DNA of 64,000 bases from Deroplatys truncata (GCA_030765065.1 CM060975.1:198680507-198744506); one strand, 5' to 3'; numbered from the stretch's first letter, positions 23,106 to 34,910 are shown. Notes: generated by a model not told the origin, from the letters alone. A program made the numbers and translations.

Positions 23106-23252
23106 AATCACATCCTCCCTACAAATTGGTCCGCATTTCCATACCCTCGCGGTCAAGGAAATGCAGAGACCAAACCATTTAGTGTCGAGTTTGCTGGTGA
23201 AAATGGTGTTGAATGCCTACTCAGTTTTAAATTTAGTTTCAAGCCAATTGAA
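23106..23252 (+). other. Candidate orphan exon or ORF piece with 5' splice site
   Basis: A 49-codon frame opens after a TAG (23103-23105), includes the residues FPYPRGQGNAETKPFSVEF and AGENGVECLLSF, and ends exactly at GAA followed by GTAAGT, a consensus donor. Composition is protein-like and more GC-balanced than the flanks. No family recognised. It could be chance, a captured exon, or an exon of the pogo-like element starting at 23669. Confidence 0.25.
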
Positions 23253-23668
23253 GTAAGTTACGCACGTTTTATTAACACGGAATAGATGTAGGTGGTGTAA
23301 GTGTTGTATAATCGATTTGGTGAATTTATTTTGTGATGCATAAGCATACCTTAAGAAATAAGCGTATTTTGTTATGAAAATGTATCTGCATTCCATTTTT
23401 GAGCTGTTTGAGTTGCTTTCACATTATTTCTACATATTACTGCACAACAGTTGTCATATATATTACAGAGGTAGGTATTCTACATATATAATCATAAAAA
23501 CTCATTAATTTTAGACTCTTGCCAAATTACCTTACCTAATGCAATGTCATGTTACCAATTTGCTATCGATCACAGGAAAAGAGTATTTATTTATTAATCA
23601 ATATGTTTGGGGTTATAAACTTAATATTTAATTTGATTTGTTATTATTTTTGCGGAATTTCGCTCAAT

Positions 23669-24032
23669 ATGGCCCCTAAGAAGACAAAGACTAATAAAAA
23701 GTCAAGTGAAAAAGTGTACAGAAATTATCAGACTTCAGATCTTTTTGAGTGAAGCTAGGAAACTGAAATTCGAAAGTATGACAATATACAAAACAGCAAA
23801 ATTGTGTAGGGTTCCTTACAATACAATTAAAAATGTGCTCGAAAATAAAGACCTGAAACATCCACAAATACAAAAAATTCCATCAGCCATTTGCATTACC
23901 ATTGACATCGAACAACGCGTCATCATGACAAATGCCAAACACAGCAAACAGATGACGCTCTTTACATGTGTGATAGAAGTTGTAAAGGTTCAGGTTCTGA
24001 AGATGAGGACTATGTACTCTAGGCGCAGATGA
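23669..24032 (+). pseudogene. Pogo-like transposase N-terminal fragment (psq-type HTH)
   Basis: Starts ATG 23669 with a basic stretch (MAPKKTKTNKKSS), then VYRNYQTSDLF. A frame change near 23750 leads to MTIYKTAKLCRVPYNTIKNV, then LENKDLKHPQ. The IYKAAK--GVPY-TI pattern is the pipsqueak-type helix-turn-helix found at the start of pogo/Tigger-like transposases. No DDE domain follows, so this is a truncated remnant. The assignment rests on the motif alone. Confidence 0.55.
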
Positions 24033-25690
24033 TATGGTGTAGCAAAATTATCTTATCAGTACTGCAAATTTGACTCACCAATTGCGAACTTACCTTGGTT
24101 ATGTGATTACCAAACAAAATTGTTTAAAAGTGTATCTTAGCTTAATATAATAAAGCATCCCGTGCTGTAAAAATGAAACAAAATTGCCTTACCTTACCTT
24201 ATAACACTGGAGGCGCTTTGAGCTTCGAAGTGCGACAAAGGATTTTTGAAGATGGGATTTGTTCCAAATTCCAAAAACATGGAGGTTAGCGAAAAATTTA
24301 CGAATAATTCCGAATTTTTAATTCATTTAGCAAACTCTGTCATTGACAATCAATCACTACGAGCTCATGAAAACATTTATTTGTAATTTTTACTAGAATC
24401 TATGTATAACAAAGAATTGTGTTTATACAGGCTTATTTTGAGCCTCCTTTGAAATAGCTTCCTAAAAATAAATGCACTTCCAAATACTAAACTAAGACGT
24501 TAATTTGGACTGGCTTCCATATGTGACTTTTTGATTTTCTTTCTTCTTATTGTTATTTATATTATTATTGTTGTTGTTGGTTGGTTGGATACAAGAATTT
24601 CGAGTTGGAATAGGCTGATAGCTTAAATCGTCTTACATGACGATGATGATTCATTGGTAGTGGTAAAAAATGTGAATTCTATTTGCTGCATGAAGGTCCT
24701 TATAGTTTGCCCACAATTACATGACTAACGCTCTGCCAATCCTGGATGGCTGTAGCAAATTCCTTATAATAAAATTGTCTTCTACTCCTTGCTACCATTT
24801 AGACGTGTTCCTTTCTTATCCTTCGTCCTATCCGGCGGAGGAGTTTTTAGTGGGTATGGCCACACTCTGTCTCAGACTCCTATCGGGGATACTATAGTGC
24901 CTAACAGCATTTTCTCCTCCACCCCCCCAAAAAAAAACTCTTTCCCTCCTCTCATGCAATGTACCTTTTTTCAAAACCGATAATAATTATTATGTTTTCT
25001 GGAATATTCGCAAACAATAAAGCATATAATTGTATATGGTGATGATTAAGTGTATAAAATAAAACCAAATAAAAACACAAAGTACATTTCATAAAACACA
25101 GAATATTTTGAAATGTAATTTCTAGAATATAACTATGTAAACCGTTGCTGAAATAAAATCACAACCCTTCTTTTTTTCAAATCTACATATTGAAATTTTA
25201 TGTATAACTGATAAGAGTTTTTCATTCAATTTTAACTAGAAGAAACAAAGTACTATCCCTATTCTGCGTTGATTGACAAAAATAGTGATCTGCACCGTAA
25301 TAATGTGTAACATAATTGTTAAAGTGTTTCGAAAATTTATAAATACTAAAATTGGGGTTTGACTCGTAATAGAGAGGGAGTTTTATAGAAAATGTTCCGT
25401 TCTTCTTGATTATTAATATAATCTGTATATGTATATGCATATTGTACCTATATAAACAAAACGCATTGACACACACATGTCCGCTCCCCACGGACATACA
25501 GGGTTCATAGTTCGACGGATTGAGGGAAGAAATCTGAAAAAGCACGGCAATTACTTTAAGGATCTAGAATAAGTAAAAAGGAAGTTATTCCCGAAAGTTT
25601 GTTTTTAATTTCTTTATTGTCGCTTCACCTTAAAGTTATATCGCAACTACTTTGGAATACAAAACATTATTACAATGAAGAACGCAATAT
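24033..25690. other. Unassigned AT-rich stretch
   Basis: No identifiable gene. A pyrimidine-rich block lies at 24770-24970, and a 107-codon minus frame at 25222-25545 shows no recognised motif and AT-driven composition. Confidence 0.4.
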
Positions 25691-25703
25691 TGTAAAACAA
25701 GTC

Positions 25704-25723
25704 TATGAAACAAGGGAATATAT
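25704..25723 (-). pseudogene. LINE fragment, distal side of a solo LTR insertion
   Basis: TATGAAACAAGGGAATATAT is identical to the sequence at 28594-28613 inside the related LINE copy. The match continues on the other side of the LTR at 26419. How far the LINE extends below 25704 is unclear. Confidence 0.6.
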
Positions 25724-26418
25724 TGTCACAACCCACCACTGGGTGTGATCGGGAAGCGTAGGTGGACAGGATCAGAAGGCAAAGACACTCGCTTAAGCTA
25801 CTGACTGCATGAATATATTTTGAAGGGAAACCCTGAGATGGTGATGTACAATGCTTAGGCAATGACTTTGTAACTACATGACTCAGTATTATCAATTACT
25901 AATAATACCCTTCTGGGCTTACCTTGGAGATATGTTCGTTGCGCAGGAAGGAGCTGCAAGTTGATATTAATCGTGACCAGCGGTACACGATTCCCATCCG
26001 TACTAAGAAGAGCAAGAAGACCGAGCGAGCCTCGCTCGCTTGCTTATATAGAAGCCCGGCTTCTATCGGGGTCTCCATATTGTCCGAGCGGATATTACCG
26101 TATATGGTTCGAAGCCGCCCTAGAGTTACGCAAGAGCGCATGACTTTCCAGGATACACATATTCATTTCTGGAACATTGTTCCATGAGTTTCCATGGGGA
26201 AGTTGACGTCACTGTAAATCTCAAGAAACACTCCTAGGAAATAAGCAACCGCTAGCGTCCGGTCACGTACACAAGATTAACAGAAATGTCATAAACTAAG
26301 AAATAAGTAGAATAAGATTCTACATAAATTTAGAAGAATGTGACCGAATATTAAGATATCACCAATTGGTGTGTAGTAATAAATTCAAGACCCAGCTCCT
26401 TACCGGTATAACGTGACA
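25724..26418 (-). mobile_element. Solo LTR (family LTR-3), inserted in a LINE
   Basis: Ends TGTCACAACCC and AACGTGACA (TGTCAC/GTGACA), 695 bp. ATAT occurs on both sides (25720-25723 and 26419-26422). The uninterrupted version of the target, GGGAATATATTAGGCAG, is present at 28603-28619, which proves both the boundaries and the 4-bp duplication. On the minus strand a TATA box (CTATATAAGCAAGCG near 26045-26055) suggests minus orientation. Open frames crossing it are not protein-like. Confidence 0.88.
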
Positions 26419-26422
26419 ATAT

Positions 26423-26740
26423 TAGGCAGAGTAATGTCAAATTGCTTGAGGTAGGTTGAGAGACGAGCTGTAAGATTGAAGATCGTGCTGATTCTGTGAT
26501 ATTTCCCGTATTGTTGAAATATGTAATAGTGGACTAAGCATGATATGGTCTCTTGCAGTACGTGTTGCATGTGATAAACTTGAGAGTTTCCTTCTAATTT
26601 GCAGCGGAGGTACGTTAGCTTCAATTTGTAGGCTCTCTATGGAGCTGGTATGAAAGGCTCCTAAAGCAATTCTTAATGTTGGAGACGGCATAATGCCGAA
26701 CTCTTGCTGTTGATGTACATACAACATTAAATTCTCTAGA
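26423..26740 (-). pseudogene. LINE polymerase thumb fragment, minus
   Basis: The minus frame reads TLRIALGAFHTSSIESLQIE, then ANVPPLQIRRKLSSL, the post-catalytic segment of I/R1/LOA/Jockey-type LINEs (usual form ALRI--GAFRTSP-ESL--EA--PPLELRR). It is clearly related to 28620-28900. Truncated at about 26740, where an LTR begins. Confidence 0.75.
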
Positions 26741-26745
26741 TAATT

Positions 26746-27606
26746 TGAGGCAGTATTTTTAACACTTAAATCATTTCAGTCTAATTATAATATATAAATT
26801 CAATAACAGCCGGCCTTAAAGCAATATGTGTATGTAACAATATATAATAAGTGTATATTACAGTCATTGTGTTTATAATATTGTATACGTGTAATAATGT
26901 TATGTGAATGTATTACGTAATTTAATAATGTAGGAGCTGCGAGAATAATAGGTTAAAAGTTGCTAACAATGAGGTAACCTTGAGGCAATAATGAGTAAGA
27001 AAGTGTAATTATGGCACTATTCATTCTTGGAGTAACAATAATGTAGTTTTTGTGACAGTTTATAAAATAGCCAATCAACAACCAGAAAAAGCTTTAGTTA
27101 AACAAAAGTATTCTATTGAATAAGGAATAGCCAATCAGAAACTGAAATATAGCAAAATTTACAAATCTAGAAGTCAGTTACTTGTAGACAGTGCTCATAA
27201 CTGGACGCGTTGCTTGAAGACAGTGTTCCTGCCGCGAGATGTGTCCTCGAGAAATTTAAGCTGTATTTTGTATGAGACAAAAATAGCTTACGTGTTAAAA
27301 AGTGCAAGTATTTAATAAAAGAATCTCACAGCTCTCTATATCAGCGAAGTGTTATTTAAACCGTGTCAAGCATTAATAAAAGGAGTGAAGTAAAATTATA
27401 ATCTGTGTAAGCCTACATTCTCCAGTCGCACCACAACCCTGCAAAGAGAAACATGTCTCTAACAATAATACTGACGCAGCCGAGGCAAACATAAATATAT
27501 AACATTTAAGGAAACAGTCAAATTACAAAGTTAATATTTTTTAAACATTCTTTGGGGCGAAGGCTACCGGAAACTTTTTACCTTACGTGCGGTTGCATCT
27601 ACTTCA
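26746..27606 (+). mobile_element. Solo LTR, family LTR-2, copy A
   Basis: Begins TGAGGCAGTATTTTTAACAC, matching 41002 onward for most of its length (for example TGTGAATGTATTACGTAATT and ACTGACGCAGCCGAGGCAAA in both). The right end near CTACTTCA is placed by analogy with copy B. AATT precedes it and ATTT follows, so the duplication is imperfect or the end is off by a base. Confidence 0.6.
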
Positions 27607-28995
27607 ATTTCGGCTCCCCAACATAAGAACTATAATACAACTAATACTTCAAAATGGCTTTCAATACAATACAAACCATCTTCTCAAAGTGTGCTATACA
27701 ATGTTATACAATTTTGTAGTTTTCATGGAATTTAAAGTTCTTTGTTGTGCTGAATTTAGGGCGTCAGTAGGATGTTGAGATGCCACGTCTTCCTCTGTGT
27801 TGTACATTGCGACGGCAGGCTGTAACGAAATGATGAATTGTGAGGTTGGATCTGCAGACACAGGAGGAGGGTCACGGTTGAGGAGATGTTTGTGTGTTAT
27901 AGAAATATGTCCAGTACGTGTTAATACAATTTGATCTTTGTGGTTGAAATGATAGTGTTGAAGTTTGGACTCTGAAATGTAGACGTCGTATAACTTGCTT
28001 AGATGTGGCTTTCCATGTTTGTCTCCATTGATTAATGCAAGTCTTTTTGATGAAGTTGGTGAAGTCCGTGTGTGGGATCTTAATGTCCTGAGGGGGATAT
28101 TTGTTGGCTTCTTTGGCTGCCTGATCAGCTAATTCATTTCCCAGAATTCCGACGTTTGAGAGAGTCCAGGCGAATGATACTGATTTACCAAATATTAGTA
28201 TTTGATTGTACAGTTTCTGAAGTTAATTTTACAATAGTTTTAGGGATTGAGGTTTGTTGAATGGCTGTTAAAATACTCAGCAAGTCAGAAAATATTATGT
28301 AATTATGTAGGCTATCTTTTTTAAGTATATATTCCAATGAGAGTTGAATTGCGAACAATTCACAAGAATAGAGAGAAAGGTAGTTGGGAAGACTATATTG
28401 TATTGTAATCAAGGAATATCGCTGCACATCCATTATACCATCAAGTCTGGTTCCATCAGTGAAGATATGAGTGTATGTTGAATAAAGTTTACAAAATTTT
28501 ATAAGAAACACTATCTGTAGAAGATTTTCTTTGTCTAGCCAGTGATCCATCAATAAAGGGGTATGTGAGTCTCCATGGCATATAATCTGAGTGTATGAAA
28601 CAAGGGAATATATTAGGCAGAGAATGTTAAATTCTGAGGTACGTTGAGTCACCGGTTGGAAGATTTGAAGGTTGTGCTGATTCTGTGACATTTCCTATAT
28701 TGTTGGTGGGAAATATGTAAGAGTGGACTAGAGATGATATGATCTCTTGTAGTACGTGTTGCTTATGGTAAACTTGAGATTTTCCTTCTAATTTGCAGCG
28801 GAGATACGTTAGTTTCAATCTGTACGTTCTCTGTGGGGCTGGTGTGAAAAGCTCCTAAAACAATTCTTAATGTGGAGGACTGGATTGAATCTAGAATTTT
28901 AAGAGTTGTGGAGCTTGCTGAGTTGTAAGCTGTAATCCAGTTTGGGTTGTATGGTAGATTTATAAGTGCGTAGTTACATAATGAAGTCGGCTCCC
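27607..28995 (-). pseudogene. LINE 3' half: polymerase thumb, RNase H and C-terminus
   Basis: Minus strand, in order. Thumb: YNSASSTTLKILDSIQ with SSTLRI, and RIVLGAFHTSP. RNase H domain at 28185-28500: IFTDGTRLDG, SCELFAIQLSLEYI and the third acidic site in IIFSDLLSILTA, so the D-E-D core is visible. Then WTLSNVGILGNELADQAAKE at about 28100-28165, the usual H-G--GNE-AD helix with the histidine changed. The frame runs to a stop at about 27694 (TKLYNIV). Order and presence of RNase H point to the I/R1/LOA/Jockey group. The 5' part is missing and the frame is broken at several points, one near 28180. Confidence 0.85.
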
Positions 28996-30090
28996 CATAG
29001 TTGTGGAAGACGAAATGTTGCGAAATTTAGCACCTATACAAAGAAACAGCGGTGTGTGAGGGTCATTCAGCCAAGCAGCGAGGAACTAGAGAGTATATTA
29101 TAAATAACACTGCTTTTGTGCTTAAAGGTATAAGCTTCAGAGTAGTGTTATTTTCGTCTAAAACCGCTGGTTTAGCACTAGACTTCAGATTTCAAGATAA
29201 ATGTCTATTTATTTTCTTTAGAGTGGCATAGATAATGGATAATAATCCTAGACGCCTACGGGGCATGAAAAATTAAGTTTATCGAGTGCAAATTAAATTG
29301 TATAAAATTTCCTAAAAGTAATTTGGCACGCATTCTTTTTCTATAACTGCTAAAGACGTATTTTCTGAAAATTATTATTTAACTTTAAATTTGTATCTCA
29401 AGCACACCCTTCTGCAAACTACTCTTACAAATGGTTATTCTTCTATCTACTTCACGTTAACCCTTAAATAGGCAATGTATTCTCTAAGATATATACACTT
29501 TTGAATTGCCCACCAAGGAAAATATGCACGGTAACTGGTAGTTAGCATAATCCCTGGCTTGGTGGCACTCCAAAACTACTGTCTAGTATTTGTTACCCTC
29601 CCTGTATGTGAGTCTTAATTGCACAGTGAAGAATATGGCCCAACAAGACATCAAAATGGCTATTCAACTATATCAACCATGTGCTTCCCAAGTAAATAAT
29701 CATATTTTTTGGAATAAATATGTCTGAACTGCTTATATAGATGTGGAATTACGTTTCAATGTTCATTCTTTCATATCATACATTTGTATGTTGCTTTTAT
29801 AAGCATACAATAATTATGTTGGTCATAAAATAGTGTATCCCTGAAGATACATTGCTAGGACCTCGGATGAAGATGAAGACAACTTCAAATTCTTTCTTTT
29901 CACAATATATGCAGGACCTGGGCATTTATTACCGTTATGCTTTGCTTACAGTCCTTTAGAGTCATAAATTTGTTTTAAAATTAACATTTTTCAGAAAAAG
30001 TTCATGTCAAGGGCAGAAAATATTGTGTCATTGGCATTGCTGGCGCGGAAAGCGATATTGAAGTCGATGACAGTGAGGGCATAGCCTTTT
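28996..30090. other. Unassigned stretch
   Basis: No coding frame or shared repeat recognised. 29400-29470 includes CTACTTCACGTTAACCC, possibly a trace of a HINE-like tail. Confidence 0.4.
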
Positions 30091-30675
30091 TGCTTTCTCT
30101 ACTACGTATAGTAAGTAGGGGAAGTATTGTTTTCCACCCAAAAATTCGATACCGAGATTTCACCGGAAATACATGTTTTGAGACCCCCTGAATCCAAAAA
30201 AAGCATTTTTGGAAACATATCCGTGTGTGTGTGTGTGTGTGTCTGTCTGTGAACAGCATAACTCAGAAACGAACAGTCGAATAAGCACCAAACTTGGTAT
30301 TTAGGTTCAGTATCATCCAGAGATGCGACACGAAGGTTTTCATGAAAATTCCCCCACCCCAGATTACCCTTTACATGGAACATTTTTCGAAAATTTTAAT
30401 TTTCTCAAAAATGGCTCTAACGATTTTGATTAAAATATCATATGTTTAAGATATTTTTATGACAAGTAAAATGTATATCTTGAATTTTCTGGGAATGTCT
30501 CCAAAAGTATTCTTCATTGTGAACGACTTTTGCATAACTGGTAAACCATAAGAGATAGACAAAATTTTACTACACAAAAAATGTAGATCGCGTTAAAATA
30601 CACAATTTATGTCATATACATTTGTTTTGTTGAGTGAACCATTTTCGAGATATTGCTTGTTATTCCCTTAATTTT
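30091..30675 (+). repeat. HINE-like repeat, head unit 1 of a composite
   Basis: Starts GCTTTCTCTACTACGTATAG, has a (GT)n at 30223-30243, and ends in CCCTTAATTTT where the next head starts. As at 5.0 kb, the head is cut at its own T-run and lacks an adjacent tail. Confidence 0.88.
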
Positions 30676-30676
30676 T

Positions 30677-31578
30677 ACTTTCTCTACTACGTATAGTAAG
30701 TAGGGGAAGTATTGCATTCCACCCAAAAATTCGATACCGAGATTTCACCGGAAATACATGTTTTGAGACCTCCTGAATCCAAAAAAAGCATTTTTGGAAA
30801 CATGTCCGTGTGTGTGTCTGTGTGTGTGTGTGTGTCTGTGTGTGTGTGTGTGTCTGTGTGTGTGTGTGTGTGTGTGTCTGTGAACAGCATAACTCAAAAA
30901 CGAACAGTCGGAGACGCACCAAACTTGGTATTTAGGTTCAGTATCTTCCAGAGATGCGACACGAAGGTTTTCAAGAAAAACACCCCACCCCAGACTACCC
31001 TTTACATGGAAGATTTTTCGAAAATTTTAATTTTCTCAAAAATGGCTCTAACGATTTTGATGAAAATATCATATGTTTAAGATAATGTCATGAGAAATGA
31101 AATGTATATCTCCAATTTTCTGGGAATGTCTCCAAAAGTATTCTTCATTGTGAACGACTTTTGCATAACTGGTAAACCATAAGAGATAGACAAAATTTTA
31201 CTACACAAAAAATGTAGATCGCGTTAAAATACACAACTTATGTCATATACATTTCTTTTGTTGAGTGAACCGTTTTCGAGATATTGCTTGTTATTTCCTT
31301 AAATTTTCCAATACTTATTTTTTCTCAAATTCGTTATTCATTTTTTTTATGTCCTGGACATGCAAAGAGAATGGAATGCGCCACATAGCAACCAGCGTTA
31401 AAATATTTGACTATCGCTTAAAAGCTAGCATATTCCCCTTGCATCTACAAGAAAATTAGCAATAAGTTTGACATCTCGATATGTCGTTTAACATGAAGCA
31501 TATGGAGAATAGGCGTTTGTAAAATTAGATTGTACAAGAGTAGAGAAAGTCATGTGAGTGTAACACATCAGATTTTTT
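30677..31578 (+). repeat. HINE-like repeat, head unit 2 plus tail
   Basis: Head 30677-31340 with (GT)n 30808-30880, then a single tail (ATGTCCTGGACATGC at 31349) ending GTAACACATCAGATTTTTT. The inverted dodecamer AGTAGAGAAAGT is near 31542. The 122-codon plus frame at 30712 is repeat-derived. Confidence 0.9.
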
Positions 31579-31904
31579 CAATACTATTTTCTCAAATGGG
31601 AATTCGTTATTCATTTTTTTTTGTCTTGGATATGCAAAGAGTATTAATCTGTGGGAAAGGGAATGGTGCTGCACCTAGCAACTAGCTATTAAGAGATATG
31701 TATGTGCTTAAAGGCTACTGTATTTCTATATTGCCCTTGTAAATATATATTCCCTTTACATCTACAAGAAAGTTAGCAATAAGATAGAGTCTGCAAATGT
31801 TTATCTCGATTAACATGAAGTAGGTGGAGAATAAGTGTTTGTAAACATAATTTGTACAAGAGTAGAGAAAGTCATGTGAGTGTAACACTCAGATTTTTTT
31901 TAAT
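31579..31904 (+). repeat. HINE-like tail, diverged second copy
   Basis: Carries GGGAATTCGTTATTCATTTT, then TATGCAAAGAG and ends AGTAGAGAAAGTCATGTGAG, TGTAACACTCAGATTTTT. It is longer and more diverged than the preceding tail, consistent with being the tail of the older, interrupted element. Confidence 0.75.
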
Positions 31905-32319
31905 TCCTTGGTGAGTTATGTTTGAAACTGACTGTTGTTGAAGCTGCCACAGAAGAGATGGGCAACTAGGACAAGAGGACAAATAAGTGTTGCGTGTAGA
32001 AAGTGGGATATAAGAGTGTGCTTTGCAGTTAATCCCAATTGTCTACTATCATACCACAATAAATGAATAAATAAATAAATACGTAATATCAATAAGTATT
32101 TTCTCAATAAGTATGAATTTAGATGATCTTTTTCACGTTTTTTACACATATGTTGATACAATGTATTGTTTATATTGGTTTATTCATTGCTCTATTCTTG
32201 GCAATGTATCTTTTAGGATACAATAAACAATTAGTAAACAAAAATGACTTTTTTTTGCATTTATGAGTCCTTTATCATATTTTCCTTTGGTTTTATACTA
32301 CTTTTTTGTTATTACTATA
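31905..32319. other. Unassigned AT-rich stretch
   Basis: Nothing recognised apart from short (AAAT)n at 32060-32080. Confidence 0.4.
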
Positions 32320-33028
32320 GTTTTACCAAGGTAAGGGTTAACCGAGATAAACTTTCATTATGCATTTTACATTTCGTTGTAGGTATAAGAAGGCTAAAGC
32401 GATGATCAGATTTTTTAAAAAGCAAATCACTGTATGATGGCTTTGACATTCCGTGCCCTTTACCAGAAAAAACGAATAGCGACTTACTACTTGAACAAAA
32501 TGTAAGTAATAAAATTCAAACCAATAAAAAATAATATCTCAGAAATGGTTAACCGCACAAAAATTTATTTAACATAAATTGTGTGTTTTAACATCTCCAT
32601 TTTTTTGTCTACCTCTTATGGTTTAGTAATTATAAAAAGGTCATTCAGAATAAAGAGAGCTCCCGCAAATTCAAGATATACAATTTATTTTGTCATTTAA
32701 ATATATTAAATGTGGGTATTTCAACCAAAATGTTAGATCCATTTTAGGATATATAGTTCGAAAAATCCTCCTAGTAAAGGGTAGTTTGGGAGGGGTGTTT
32801 TCTTGAAAATCTACGTGTCACATGTTTGTAAGATACTGAACTGAAATACCAGTTTTTTATTTATTGGACTTCTCGTTTTTTATTTATGCCGTTCACACAC
32901 ATACATGCTCAAGACCCTTTTTAAAAATATTTTTTATGGATTCAGGGGGCTTTAAAACACTATTTTCGGTGAAATCTCGATGTATAATTTTTGAGTGAAA
33001 CACTTAGGTACGTAGTAGAGAAAGTAAA
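32320..33028 (-). repeat. HINE-like repeat, old copy, minus
   Basis: Ends TACGTAGTAGAGAAAGT on the plus strand (inverse of the head start). TTTTAGGATATATAGTTCG and TTCACACACATACATGC mark the body and decayed microsatellite. The tail side is degraded. Confidence 0.75.
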
Positions 33029-33200
33029 GAAAGAGACAACAATGCAAAACAATCTATTAGAGATGGCTGCCAAAAATTAAAACCCCTGTATTCAACGTTT
33101 AACTATAACAACGGTAATCCCCACAACTTACTTTCAGTTTTGCTTTCTGTGTAGAGTTTTCTTATTGTATTTAGCTGCTTTACACAATACTGTAAAAGGC

Positions 33201-33498
33201 TGCCCCGTAGCTCAGTTGGTAGAGTACCTGCCTACTAGGGGTCCCGGGTTCAATTCCCGGTTGGGGGTGGGAATTTTTCTTTAGCCAAGATTATTCCCTG
33301 TCCTCCTCAGATTCTGGAAGTATGAATGAGAGTGTGAGTGTGTGTGTATGTGTGTGATCTAATGATTAAAAACCAAAAGTGCAAGAAAGCCAACGACAAA
33401 CGAATTCGAGATAACAGCATTGCCAATAGGCAGCAAGTCCCAAAAGAAATGCCGCCGATAAGACCAATGTAGTTAAAGGCGGTGTATAAACCGAACTA
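33201..33498 (+). repeat. SINE-A, tRNA-derived SINE with intact A and B boxes
   Basis: The head is strikingly tRNA-like: GCCCCGTAGCTCAGTTGGTA then GAGTACCTGCC, with A box TAGCTCAGTTGG and B box GGTTCAATTCC in GGGTTCAATTCCCGG. A ~230-bp unrelated body follows with a (GT)n block and an A-rich end. The body proves it is a SINE and not a functional tRNA gene. A second, truncated copy opens the window on the minus strand. It lies between two minus-strand HINE-like copies. Confidence 0.85.
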
Positions 33499-33504
33499 AA
33501 AAAA

Positions 33505-34434
33505 ATCTAATGTGTTATATACATGGCTTTCTCTACTCTCGTTCAAATTATTCTTACAAACGCTTATTCTCCATCTACTTCATATTAATCGAGATAAACG
33601 TTTACAGAAACTATTTATTGCTTAATTTTCTTGTAGGTGCAAGGGGAATATGGAAGTTTTAAGCGATAGTCAAATCTTTTAAGAACTGGTTGCTATGTGG
33701 AGCATTCCATTCTCTTTGTATGTCCAGAACATAAAAAGGAATAACGAATTCCCATTTAAGAAAAAGTATAAAGTATTGGAAAAGTCAAGCAAATAACAAG
33801 GAAGATCTCGGAAATGGTTCAGTCCACAAAAAACAATTTATAGACATAAATTGTTGTTTTAACGAACTCTACATTTTTTGTGTAGAAAAATTTTGTCCAT
33901 CTATTACGGTTTACCTGTTATGCAAAAGCCATTCAGAAAGAAGAGTAGTTTTGGGGAAATTCCCAGAAAATTCAAGTTATACACTTTATTTGTCATACAA
34001 AATTTTAAATACATTGTATTCTAATCAAAATCGCTATAGCCATTTTTGAGAAAATAAAAAAAATTAAAAGTATTACATGTAAAATGTAGTCTGGGCTGGG
34101 GAGATTTTCTAGGAAATCTTCGGTAGCATCTTTGACAGATACTGAACGTAAATACCAAATTTGATGTTTATCCGATCTTTTTCTCTTAAATATTGGTACT
34201 ATAATTGTTGTCCTCTATCCTTTGGGAACCTTATCCTCTTCAAATATCATATCGTTTTTTGAGTTATGCTGTTCACAGACACACACACACACAGACACAC
34301 GGACATTTTTCTAAAATTACTTTTTTTGGTTTCAACGGGCCTCACATGTCTTTCCGGTGAAATCTTGGTATCCAATTTGTGGGTGGAATGCAATATTTCC
34401 GCTATTTAGTATAAATAGGTAGTAGAGAAAGTAA
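33505..34434 (-). repeat. HINE-like repeat, single copy, minus, with small insertion
   Basis: Plus-strand start AAAAATCTAATGTGTTATA and end AGGTAGTAGAGAAAGTAAA. All landmarks of the family are present in inverse order. It is interrupted near 34192-34253 by unrelated sequence that translates as a LINE polymerase segment. Confidence 0.85.
34192..34253 (-). pseudogene. 62-bp LINE reverse transcriptase fragment in a HINE-like copy
   Basis: The minus strand translates as FEEDKVPKG*RTTIIVPIFK, the well-known stretch before NYRPISL in LINE polymerases (usual form VPEDW---IIVPIYK). No other copy of the dispersed repeat has these bases at this place. Confidence 0.65.
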
Positions 34435-34910
34435 ACCCCCCCAAAAAAAATTCGAAAGCTTCTCTAAGTAGTTTCTAACTGTTGGATTATAAATGCATTA
34501 TTTCAAGAGAGGAAAGACTGTTTATGTCGTTTATGAAACCAATAAAACATAAACATTCTATTCGTTATGAGTGCGGTAATTAACTTTAAAGCTACTCATA
34601 CAAAAATTAGGTGGTATAGGGTATACAACGGATGGGGACACCTCGCGCACTACGAGCTACGTGAGACTATTGCGGCTACCACCCCCAGGAGGAAGGGGTA
34701 ACCACAGAGGCGTGCGGAAGCCCCTAACAGTTCCTAGGTCGAAAACCCGTCAACATTTCAGGCTTCAACTGTTAATTCAACTTGTGATAACGCGTCAAGA
34801 GAGGCCAATTTCGACATCTCTTGGTAACTGAACGGTTAAAGCGTTTGTGTATTTAGCAAGGCGTAGCATTCGTATCATTCATTGTTTCAGAGCATAGACT
34901 GCATTTTATC
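34435..34910. other. Unassigned block with GC-rich part
   Basis: 34620-34760 is GC-rich (GGCTACCACCCCCAGGAGG, AGAGGCGTGCGGAAGCCCC) and unlike the flanks. It could be an unrecognised SINE or LTR part. Confidence 0.35.

Noticed and set aside
25222-25545. A 107-codon minus frame as a gene
   Set aside because: No motif, strongly AT-driven composition, and no supporting splice or promoter signal.
33201-33275. A functional tRNA gene
   Set aside because: The tRNA-like head is fused to a ~230-bp body also present, without the head, at 1-142, so it is a SINE. The acceptor stem does not close properly with the downstream sequence.
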